Shown here piece after piece: positions 1 through 5,278 of a DNA stretch of 5,369 nucleotides. The stretch covers positions 1 to 5,369 of the forward strand of contig JAKAUG010000231.1 in the NCBI GenBank assembly GCA_021827805.1, written 5' to 3'. The position numbers and the translations under genes were made by a program. Numbering within the stretch: the first letter of the stretch is position 1; each line of letters begins with the position of its first letter. The notes under the pieces are model-generated. The model was not told the DNA's origin. It saw only the letters and a list, made by a program, of their open reading frames with translations, and did not search any database. This stretch comes from Bacillota bacterium (GTDB lineage: Bacteria; Bacillota; Sulfobacillia; RBS10-35; JAJYVN01).

Positions 1-939
1 CGGTACCGCTCTGGCGCGTACCGGGGCGAGGGGGTGGTGGTGGGAGACCGCGCGCTGCTCGGCCCGCGGCTGCCACCGCCCGCTCCCGGCGCTCCGCCGC
101 CCCTGCGCGCGGTGGTCGGGATCATGCCCCGAGGCGGCGTCCTGCGGCGTCACCCGACCTCGCGCCTGGAGGGACGGGTGCGCGAGGACCTCATCGTTGC
201 CGCGAACGTCGACCTGTGTCTGGTCGTGCAGTCCTATCGCAGTCCCGCCTTCCGGCCCTCCGTCGCCGACCGCCTGCTGGCCCTGGCGCGCGCCGCGGCC
301 ATCCCCGCGGTGCTGGTGCTGAACAAGGCCGAGGGGGCGCCGCCGGAGGCGGTGGAGGCCATCCTCGCCCCATACCGGCGCCTCGGGGTGGAGGGGTTTG
401 CCGTGAGCGCGCTGGAGCGCATGGGGCTCGGGCCCCTGAGCGTCCGGGCGGCCGGGCATCTGGCGGTGTGTCTCGGGCCGTCCGGGGTGGGCAAGTCCGC
501 GCTCACGGCCGGTCTGACCCCCGGGGACGGCCCGGCCACCGGTGCCCTCTCGGAGGCACGCCTCAGGGCGGGCCGCGGCCGTCACACCACCGTGCAGGCG
601 CGCCTGTATCCGCTGCCCGGCGGCGGATACATCATCGACACCCCGGGCATCCGCTCCCTGGCGCTACCCGAGGGTGCGGACGCGGGAGACGCCTTCCCCG
701 AGATCGCCTCTCTTGCCCTGACCTGCCGCTTTGCCGACTGCACCCACCGGGACGAGCCGGGCTGCGCTGTGCGGCGGGCTGTGGCCGACGGAGGCCTATC
801 CCGGCGCGCCTATGAGGGGTACCTGCTGGTGACCAAAGACCTGGCCTGCCGCCCCGTCGGTCGCGGGTACACCCACCCCCACGGCCGAGAACGCCGAGCG
901 TCCGGCCGCCGTGGACGGGAGGGGGACGCGGATGAGTAG
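1..939 (+). CDS. rsgA: Ribosome small-subunit-dependent GTPase A (RsgA/YjeQ), 5' end outside the window
   Basis: This is a circularly permuted GTPase that binds the 30S subunit and checks late maturation near the decoding centre, coupling GTP hydrolysis to release of assembly factors. The frame is open from base 1, and its first residues fit the end of the N-terminal OB-fold (a VVVGDR segment at 34-51), so the true start lies upstream; the GTG at 34 is internal. The G motifs occur in permuted order: G4 NKAE (322-333), G1 P-loop GPSGVGKS (475-498), G2 RHTT (580-591) and G3 DTPG (637-648). The C-terminal zinc site is Cys-x4-Cys-x-His-x5-Cys (codons at 724, 739, 745 and 763). The tail after about 840 is Arg/Gly-rich and unconserved. 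G4 reads NKAE rather than NKxD, a variation I do not consider disabling. In many Bacillota rsgA follows the prpC-prkC phosphatase/kinase pair, which would be left of the window. Identification is very secure. Confidence 0.96.
   Translation, partial: RYRSGAYRGEGVVVGDRALLGPRLPPPAPGAPPPLRAVVGIMPRGGVLRRHPTSRLEGRVREDLIVAANVDLCLVVQSYRSPAFRPSVADRLLALARAAAIPAVLVLNKAEGAPPEAVEAILAPYRRLGVEGFAVSALERMGLGPLSVRAAGHLAVCLGPSGVGKSALTAGLTPGDGPATGALSEARLRAGRGRHTTVQARLYPLPGGGYIIDTPGIRSLALPEGADAGDAFPEIASLALTCRFADCTHRDEPGCAVRRAVADGGLSRRAYEGYLLVTKDLACRPVGRGYTHPHGRERRASGRRGREGDADE
917..925 (+). promoter_or_regulatory. Ribosome binding site for the small ORF after rsgA
   Basis: A GGGAGGGGG run lies inside the end of rsgA. 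Its GGAGG core (918-922) is 9 bases before the ATG at 932, which overlaps the rsgA stop codon (TAG, 937-939). This arrangement is typical of translational coupling and is the main reason to believe a gene starts here. Confidence 0.6.
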
Positions 940-1157
940 GAGCGACCGTTCTCAGGCTTCTCCTGGGGCTGAAGGCCGAACGCCAGGCCGCCCTGCAGCG
1001 GGAGTTCGAGGTACGGATTCGCGAGCGGCTCGACACGGCGCGGCCGGAGGACCGGCGGATCACGGGTCAGACGCTGGAGGTGATCGCCCGCAAACCAGGG
1101 TGGCGCTGGGCGAAGCGGCTGCTCAGCGCGCCTCGCCCGGGGCGAACATCTGGCTGA
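932..1157 (+). pseudogene. Small unrecognised gene overlapping rsgA, apparently +1 frameshifted near its start
   Basis: The ATG at 932 has a good ribosome binding site but its own frame soon becomes a Gly/Ala/Arg/Pro-rich reading typical of an out-of-phase frame. The frame one base further on (codons starting at positions divisible by 3) is open from 936 to the TGA at 1155-1157. From about 948 it looks like a real protein: a leucine-rich start (LRLLLGLKAERQ), a charged helical stretch (REFEVRIRERLD) and a Trp-containing end (GWRWAKRLL). Codon-position composition in this frame is coding-like, with high G/C at position 3 and lower at position 2. No ATG, GTG or TTG lies in this frame before the body of the protein. 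Joining the ATG to the body needs a +1 shift between about 935 and 955, giving about 74 residues. Alternatives are a sequencing indel, a CTG start (963 or 969), or a true pseudogene. I do not recognise the family and assign no function. Its last 35 bases overlap the end of prs on the other strand. Confidence 0.5.
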
Positions 1158-2082
1158 TGCTCTCTCGGCGGTGGATCCGCTTGATGGCCTCGCCGAAGAG
1201 GGAGCACACCGAGACAACCTCGACCTTGGCAGGCAGGGCCGCGAGGTGGCCCTCCACGGTGTCCGTCATGAAGAGGCGCCGGATGGGGCTGCGATCGATG
1301 CGCTCCAACGCCGCGGGGGTGAGCATGCCGTGCGTGATCGCGGCGTAGACCTCCGTCGCGCCCCGAGCCAGAACGGCCGCCGCCACCTCGGCCAGCGTGC
1401 CGCCGGAGACGGAGAAGTCGTCGACGATCACCGCGGCCCGGCCCGCCACGTCCCCGATGATCTCGAACACGCTGGCCTGTTCGTCATGCCCCTCTCGCCC
1501 CTTGTCTGCAATGGCGATGCTCGCGGAGAGCACCGCGGCGAAGCGACGCGCCTGCTTGGCGAAGCCCACGTCGGGCGACACGACCACGCAGCTCGGGATC
1601 TCCAGTTCCCGCAGGCGCCCGGCCAGCAGCGGCAGGGCGTAGAGGTTGTCGACGGGTTTGCGGAAGAAGCCCTGGATCTGGGGGGCATGCAGATCCATCG
1701 TGACGATGCGGTCGGCTCCCGCCGCCTCGATCGCGTCGGCGCAGACCCGGGCCCGGATGGACACCCGGGGCTCGTCCTTCTTGTCTCCCTTGGCGTAGCT
1801 GAAGTAGGGGAGGATGACGGTCACCGAGGCCGCGCTGGCCCGCTTGAAGGCATCCACCCAGAACAGCAGTTCCATGAAGTTGTCGTTGGGGGGAAAGCCC
1901 GTGGACTGGACCAGGTAGACATCCTGGCCCCGCACGTTCTCGCCGATGCGCACGAAGATGTTGCCGTCCGAGAAGCGCAGCGTATCGGCGAGGCCGCGGG
2001 GGACCCGGAGGTATTCGCAGATCCTCTGCGTAAGCCCGGGGCTGCCGCTGCCGCCGAACACCATGATGGGGCTGCTGTCCAT
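1123..2082 (-). CDS. prs: Ribose-phosphate pyrophosphokinase (PRPP synthetase), non-canonical subtype
   Basis: Prs transfers pyrophosphate from ATP to ribose 5-phosphate to make PRPP, the precursor for purines, pyrimidines, NAD, histidine and tryptophan; it is cytosolic and oligomeric. The 319 residues match the usual family length. Visible landmarks are RFSDGN and IGENVRG near the N-terminus, a PPNDNFMELL segment, the family signature DLHAPQIQGFF followed by KPVD, SPDVG before the second half, an ADKGR flexible-loop equivalent, and the ribose-phosphate loop VDDFSVSGGT. Several canonical residues differ: PYFSYAKGDKKDEP replaces the usual PYFGYARQDRK type, DKGR replaces DKRR, and the third acidic residue of the DDxxDTxGT loop is Val. 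As I recall, such DKKDEP/SGGT variants recur in a distinct Prs branch, so activity is likely but not certain. The start is the ATG at 2080-2082, with a ribosome binding site 6 bases upstream. The gene stands alone, not beside glmU as often seen in Bacillota, so a second, canonical prs may exist elsewhere. Confidence 0.95.
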   Translation of the reverse strand: MDSSPIMVFGGSGSPGLTQRICEYLRVPRGLADTLRFSDGNIFVRIGENVRGQDVYLVQSTGFPPNDNFMELLFWVDAFKRASAASVTVILPYFSYAKGDKKDEPRVSIRARVCADAIEAAGADRIVTMDLHAPQIQGFFRKPVDNLYALPLLAGRLRELEIPSCVVVSPDVGFAKQARRFAAVLSASIAIADKGREGHDEQASVFEIIGDVAGRAAVIVDDFSVSGGTLAEVAAAVLARGATEVYAAITHGMLTPAALERIDRSPIRRLFMTDTVEGHLAALPAKVEVVSVCSLFGEAIKRIHRRESISQMFAPGEAR

Positions 2083-2085
2083 GGC

Positions 2086-2094
2086 TCACCTCTC
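2086..2094 (-). promoter_or_regulatory. Ribosome binding site of prs
   Basis: On the minus strand the sequence reads GAGAGGTGA just before the ATG. The GAGAGG core (2089-2094) is separated from the start codon by 6 bases, which fixes the prs start at 2082. Confidence 0.75.
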
Positions 2095-2117
2095 GGTGCG
2101 AGCGCTATTCCCCGGGC

Positions 2118-2139
2118 GGGAGGCCAGAGGGTGCCTCCC
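2118..2139 (-). repeat. Hairpin in the prs 5' leader
   Basis: GGGAGGC (2118-2124) and GCCTCCC (2133-2139) form a perfect 7-bp stem around an 8-base loop, ending 35 bases upstream of the prs ATG. No T-rich tract follows on either strand, so a simple intrinsic terminator is unlikely. A leader structure affecting prs expression is possible but unproven. Confidence 0.45.
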
Positions 2140-2184
2140 CGTAGCGTACAGCCTTCAGAACGCTCTGACGAGAGGTCCGAGAGC

Positions 2185-2215
2185 GGGCGGGAGCGCCCCA
2201 GGGCGCCACCCGCCC
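2185..2215. repeat. Strong two-part GC-rich hairpin upstream of prs
   Basis: The outer stem GGGCGGG (2185-2191) with CCCGCCC (2209-2215) is 7 bp and perfect. The inner stem GCGCC (2193-2197) with GGCGC (2202-2206) is 5 bp with a CCAG loop, and a small 1x2 internal loop separates the two. It lies between the end of the lipoprotein gene and prs, both on the minus strand. It lacks a U-tract. It could act as a processing or transcript-end structure, or simply reflect high G+C. Confidence 0.45.
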
Positions 2216-2341
2216 CGGCCCAGGGCGGCGAGGGTCAGCGCACCGTCGCGGCTTCCTCGTCTCCGCCCGTCGCCGTCACGCTGATCCGGGCGCGGCAGAC
2301 GCCGGTGTCCGTGCTGCCCACCTCTGCTCTCGAGCGCCCGC

Positions 2342-2509
2342 GTGGCGCGGGGTCTGGTCATCGTGCGGACGCTCCCGGCAGGGGCGACCTCCGTCGACCT
2401 GCCGTCGCTCATCGGGCCCGAGGCCCGCGCCGTGCTGACCAGCGGGGGCTGTCCCAGGTTCACGCCGGAGGTGCCCGGGGCGCTGCCGGCGCTTGTCAGC
2501 CGAGCGTGA
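2342..2509 (+). other. Possible coding remnant (about 55 codons), unrecognised
   Basis: The plus-strand frame from GTG 2342 to TGA 2507-2509 reads like ordinary protein, with a hydrophobic start (ARGLVIVRTLPAGATSVDL) and a Pro/Ala-rich end, and almost every third base is G or C. No ribosome binding site precedes the GTG. The frame is closed upstream by a TGA at 2282; just before 2340 another frame (with TLIRARQTPVSVLPTS around 2278-2325) looks more protein-like, as if a frameshift had occurred. Caution: third positions of this frame coincide with those of an open minus-strand frame, so the strand is ambiguous, and high G+C makes chance open frames common. It overlaps the last 14 bases of the lipoprotein gene. 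No function can be given. Confidence 0.25.
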
Positions 2510-3254
2510 TCCCGGTCCAACTCTTCGTGCTGCAACAGGGATGGTTCTGGGTGCCGGTGATGTCGGCGTAGGCCACGTAGTTGCCCTGCGCGTCGTTGTA
2601 GTCCACAGCCGCATCAAACGCGTACTGCTGCCCCTTGGCCGGGTTGATGCCCAGGGCGGCCCAGGGGATCGTCAATTCGACCATGTATCCCTTGCCCTGC
2701 TCCGTTGTGTTCTGAACCGTGAAGCCCGTGAGAGAGGTGAGCCCGCTGCCGTGGGTGCCGAGGGCCGGAGTGGTGCTGTTGTAGGCGACGGTGATGTGGG
2801 CGGCGTATGTCCCAAAGGTGCCGTTGTGATTGTTGTCACCGCTCACCATGAACTCACACGCGTCATCGGTGGCAGGGGCCGACGCGCTCGCGGCATAGAG
2901 CGGCCAAGCGTACACGTTGCACTTCAGGTACAGATCCTTGGCTGTCCACGCCGTCTGGAGCGTGGGCGTCTTTCCTCCAGGGATCTGCGCGGTGCCCACG
3001 CCGGGGATGACGTTGCTCACCGGGGTGGGGCTGATGTCGGCCCAACAGTTCCCCGTCAGCGTGGCCACCCCGCTCGAAGGCTCCGTTGGCACCGTGATGC
3101 CCCCAACAAAACCCGCGTTGCCTGAGACACAGGCGGTGGCGGCCTGCTGGAGCGGCGCCCTGGTGGTGCCGCATCCGCTCAACAAGAGCGCGGAGATCAT
3201 CCCGACCGCTGCCAAGACCGTCTCCACGTGCCAGGTATCGCGCCCCACCAGCAT
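2496..3254 (-). CDS. Predicted lipoprotein with a CBM9-like carbohydrate-binding domain
   Basis: The 252-residue product starts with a lipoprotein signal: a hydrophobic stretch (VLAAVGMISALLL, residues 13-25) ending in the lipobox LSGC with Cys28, so the mature protein should be lipid-anchored outside the membrane. From about residue 63 to 230 it resembles the family 9 carbohydrate-binding (DOMON-like) beta-sandwich. It has an opening LTGNCWAD (66-73), TAWTAKDLYLKCNVY (101-115), DDACEFMVSGDNNHNG (130-145), where D-N-N-H-N-G could bind calcium, and GYMVELTIPWAALGI (189-203), close to the family's GY.vE..iPw core. There is no catalytic domain, so it is probably a sugar- or surface-binding protein. 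Six cysteines other than Cys28 (42, 70, 112, 133 and the adjacent 240-241) hint at disulfides. Start: the ATG at 3252-3254 follows GGAAGGAG closely; a GTG at 3246-3248 has better spacing (8 bases) and is a real alternative. The frame opens further upstream (ATG at 3321-3323), but that would put an unlikely charged extension before the signal peptide. The gene looks less GC-rich than its neighbours. Confidence 0.8.
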   Translation of the reverse strand: MLVGRDTWHVETVLAAVGMISALLLSGCGTTRAPLQQAATACVSGNAGFVGGITVPTEPSSGVATLTGNCWADISPTPVSNVIPGVGTAQIPGGKTPTLQTAWTAKDLYLKCNVYAWPLYAASASAPATDDACEFMVSGDNNHNGTFGTYAAHITVAYNSTTPALGTHGSGLTSLTGFTVQNTTEQGKGYMVELTIPWAALGINPAKGQQYAFDAAVDYNDAQGNYVAYADITGTQNHPCCSTKSWTGITLG

Positions 3255-3256
3255 CG

Positions 3257-3264
3257 CTCCTTCC
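3257..3264 (-). promoter_or_regulatory. Ribosome binding site of the lipoprotein gene
   Basis: The minus strand reads GGAAGGAG, ending 2 bases before the ATG (3252-3254) and 8 bases before an in-frame GTG (3246-3248). It is the only strong ribosome binding site near the signal peptide and argues against the upstream ATG at 3321-3323. The short spacing to the ATG leaves the exact start undecided by two codons. Confidence 0.65.
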
Positions 3265-3332
3265 GACTTGCCGGGGACCGGATCCCATGAACCGTCACGG
3301 CAATGCGCCGTGCGCCGCCGCACATCCTGCAG

Positions 3333-3375
3333 CCTGTCCGCCGGTCATCGGGATCCGACCCACTCGGCGGACAGG
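3333..3375. repeat. 11-bp perfect inverted repeat, possible operator or leader structure
   Basis: CCTGTCCGCCG (3333-3343) is exactly matched by its reverse complement CGGCGGACAGG (3365-3375) across a 21-base spacer; the spacer itself contains a GGATCC palindrome (3351-3356). It lies about 80 bases upstream of the lipoprotein start and about 280 bases upstream of gerAA. It could be a regulator site or, if transcribed toward the lipoprotein gene, a leader hairpin. It is the longest perfect dyad I noticed in the window. Confidence 0.5.
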
Positions 3376-3646
3376 ATCGGTGTCGGCCGCCGGTTGGAGA
3401 CGCCATCGTGGGCGGGGGGCAGAACCACGGGCGCGCCGTGGCGCGTGTTCACTGGGACGGCTCGTGCGGGCTCCGGGCCCCACACAACTCCCCCGCCATG
3501 TTCGGAAAGTGTGCGTGAAGGCCCGGCCGGCCTCGGCGGGCGGGCCAGAGCCTGACCGCCTGCTCGGCTGCGCCTGCCCCCGGTGTGACCGGGACACCTC
3601 ATACCGCAGCGTGCCGCGGAACAGGCTACAGGTGATCCCGCAGAGT

Positions 3647-3656
3647 GGGGGCCCCC
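3647..3656 (+). promoter_or_regulatory. GGGGGCCCCC palindrome at the gerAA ribosome binding position
   Basis: A perfect 10-bp palindrome ends one base before the gerAA ATG (3658). Its G-run (3647-3651) is the only purine-rich element at about the right distance (6 bases), but it matches the anti-Shine-Dalgarno poorly. No ATG, GTG or TTG lies upstream in this frame before the stop at 3586, so the ATG is the best start despite the weak site. Weak initiation is plausible for a low-abundance spore membrane receptor. Confidence 0.4.
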
Positions 3657-3657
3657 G

Positions 3658-5220
3658 ATGTCCCAGCACACAGAGCGAGCGCGCGAGTTCGCAGACATGG
3701 CCGAAGATGCCGAGTACATCATCGCGCGGTGTGAGAGCCTGCTGCGCACGCTGCCACGGACCGGCGAGCCGGCCATCCTCCGGAGACTGCGCATCGAATT
3801 GGGCGCCAACGACGATCTGCGCGTGCGTGCCGCTGGGCCGGGTGGGAGTGGACCCTGGCTCGTCTATCTTCACCCCCTGGTGGACCCCCAGCGCATGGGG
3901 GAAGAGATCGAGATTCCACTCGCCACGGCCCTGCGTCGGGGCGAGCCGCTGGAGCGCGCGTGGCCCGCGGCCAAGCAGGCCACCACCGCGGAGGAGGTCG
4001 GCACGTCCATCCTCCACGGGGACACCGCCATCGTGTTGGGGGACGAAGAGGGTCGTTGCCTCTTGTACGACGCGGGCCGCCGCCCCGGCCGCCAGGTGGA
4101 TGAGCCCTCGACGGAACGGGTCATCGTGGGCCCCAAGGAGGGGTTCGTCGAGGACCTGGACACCAACCTGGCGCTGGTGCGCCGCTGGCTTCCCGACCGT
4201 TCTCTGCGCACGGAGATCGTGCGTGTCGGCCGGCGGAGCAAGAGTCGGGTTGCGGTGCTCTACCTGGAGGACGTGGTGCGGGCGGACCTGGTACCGCTCA
4301 TCGTGCAGAGCCTGCGCCGCCTCCGTACCGACCTTGTCCGCACGGAATGGTTCATCATGGAAACCATGGTGGCGGGGAGCCTGAGCCCGTTTCCACTCGC
4401 CGAGCCGACCGAGCGGCCGGATAAGGTAGCGCAAGTCGTGGCCGAGGGCCGCGTTGCCGTCCTCACCGACCACTCGCCATTCGCCTTGCTGTTGCCCACC
4501 ACCCTCTGGGAGTTCCAGAAAGACTCCGAGGATGCCCTCCCGGGGCCGATCGTGGCCACCTTTGTCCGTGCCCTGCGCACCATGGGTTCGTTCCTGGCGC
4601 TCACCGCACCCGGCCTGGTGGTGGCGCTGCTCTCCGCCAATCCCGGGCCGCTCCGCCCAGAGTTGGCGAACACCCTCGCCCTGACGCGTGCAGGGCTGCC
4701 CTATCCCGTCTTTCCGGAGATGCTGCTGATGATGACCACCGTCGACGTGTTCAATGAGGCCACGGCTCAGGCCCCGGGCGGTGTCGGCAACGCCCTCTCC
4801 ATCGTGGGGACGCTGATCATCGGCCAGATCTCCGTCAAGGCCCGGCTGGTTAGCGAATTGGTCATGGTCGTCGCGGCGGCGACCGCCATGGGCTCGTTCT
4901 TGACCCTGCGCTACCAATTCAGCTACGCCTTGCGCATCTGGAAGTATCCGATCCTCTTCCTGAGCGGTGTCACGGGCCTGTTCGGGTGGCTGGCCGGTAT
5001 CCTGATGCTGATCACCCATCTGGCCTCGCTCAAATCGGCCGGAGTGCCCTACCTGGCGCCACTGGCACCCCTGCACCCCCGCCTGCTCCTGAGCGAGGTT
5101 GTCACGCAACGGAGCGACCCGCGCACTCTGCGGCGATCCTCGGTGTGGGAGCCGCGGGATCCCACCAGGGGCAATCGCCACGGATCGGCGGAACACGATT
5201 CCGGGGATCCCCCGGCGTGA
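3658..5220 (+). CDS. gerAA: GerA-family spore germinant receptor subunit A
   Basis: This is the A subunit of a germinant receptor complex in the spore inner membrane, where nutrient sensing triggers ion and dipicolinate release. Its 520 residues are within the family's usual size. The soluble N-terminal half shows LVYLHPLVDP, the hallmark PSTERVIVGPKEGF (150-163) and TNLALVRRW (169-177), YLEDVV (202-207), PFP (244-246) and TERPD (251-255). The membrane half starts near 300, with hydrophobic segments at about 308-327, 380-393, 400-417 and 430-455, then the loop SAGVPYLAPLAPL (460-472). NEATAQAP at 366-373 replaces the usual REA...P motif, a conservative family position that is changed here. 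The C-terminal 45 residues are polar and unconserved. A SpoVAF-type paralog is the main alternative, but the following GerAB-like gene favours a ger operon. Expression would be expected in the forespore under sigma-G by analogy; I could not find that promoter. Confidence 0.93.
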   Translation: MSQHTERAREFADMAEDAEYIIARCESLLRTLPRTGEPAILRRLRIELGANDDLRVRAAGPGGSGPWLVYLHPLVDPQRMGEEIEIPLATALRRGEPLERAWPAAKQATTAEEVGTSILHGDTAIVLGDEEGRCLLYDAGRRPGRQVDEPSTERVIVGPKEGFVEDLDTNLALVRRWLPDRSLRTEIVRVGRRSKSRVAVLYLEDVVRADLVPLIVQSLRRLRTDLVRTEWFIMETMVAGSLSPFPLAEPTERPDKVAQVVAEGRVAVLTDHSPFALLLPTTLWEFQKDSEDALPGPIVATFVRALRTMGSFLALTAPGLVVALLSANPGPLRPELANTLALTRAGLPYPVFPEMLLMMTTVDVFNEATAQAPGGVGNALSIVGTLIIGQISVKARLVSELVMVVAAATAMGSFLTLRYQFSYALRIWKYPILFLSGVTGLFGWLAGILMLITHLASLKSAGVPYLAPLAPLHPRLLLSEVVTQRSDPRTLRRSSVWEPRDPTRGNRHGSAEHDSGDPPA

Positions 5221-5264
5221 GATGGCCGAGCCCTGGCTGCCGGCCAGACAGCCGCGGGAGCGGC

Positions 5265-5271
5265 AGGGAGG
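5265..5271 (+). promoter_or_regulatory. Ribosome binding site of the gerAB-like gene
   Basis: AGGGAGG contains a GGAGG core (5267-5271) placed 7 bases before the ATG at 5279. It favours this start over an in-frame ATG at 5222, which sits directly after the gerAA stop but has no comparable site. Confidence 0.75.
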
Positions 5272-5278
5272 TGTGGGT

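Larger units (their letters stand above)
2083..2495. other. Intergenic region between the lipoprotein gene and prs
   Basis: These 413 bases hold no gene I can defend. They contain the prs ribosome binding site, the two hairpins at 2118-2139 and 2185-2215, and a coding-like stretch at about 2342-2509. I looked for a sigma-A type promoter for prs on the minus strand and saw none with acceptable -35/-10 boxes and spacing. Long open frames here are expected from the base composition and overlap one another on both strands. Confidence 0.5.
3255..3657. other. Divergent intergenic region between the lipoprotein gene and gerAA
   Basis: About 400 bases separate the two divergently oriented starts, so both promoters should lie here. 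I found no convincing sigma-A promoter. I also found no forespore (sigma-F/G) promoter: CATACC at 3600-3605 is the nearest -10-like element, but nothing suitable sits at -35. Several dyads are present: the 11-bp repeat at 3333-3375, CACGGC/GCCGTG (3296-3312, 5-base loop), CCACGG/CCGTGG (3425-3441, 5-base loop) and GGCCCG/CGGGCC (3520-3525 with 3541-3546). None is followed by a T-tract. Open frames crossing this region have protein-unlike composition. Confidence 0.55.

Noticed and set aside
1171..2571. Long plus-strand open frame opposite prs
   Set aside because: It is antisense to a clearly identified Prs and has an Asp/His/Gly/Arg-rich, domain-free translation. Only the short stretch around 2278-2336 looked protein-like and is mentioned separately.
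3255..3323. Longer start (ATG 3321-3323) for the lipoprotein gene
   Set aside because: It would place 23 charged residues before the signal peptide, and the only strong ribosome binding site lies at 3257-3264, downstream of it.
3520..3546. GGCCCG/CGGGCC dyad as an intrinsic terminator
   Set aside because: No T-run follows on either strand and no gene ends nearby; short GC dyads are expected in this composition.
3583..3605. GTGTG with CATACC as a sigma-G-like promoter for gerAA
   Set aside because: Only 12 bases separate the elements, too short for a sigma-F/G promoter, and both are imperfect matches.
3287..4384. Plus-strand open frame running from the divergent region into gerAA in another phase
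   Set aside because: The translation is Arg/Pro/Ser/Cys-rich and overlaps gerAA out of phase; the GerA motifs are all in the 3658 frame.
3295..5196. Very long minus-strand open frame (over 600 codons) opposite gerAA
   Set aside because: Its product is Gly/Gln/His/Arg-rich with no recognisable domains, and it mirrors the well-supported gerAA frame; long antisense frames are common at this G+C.
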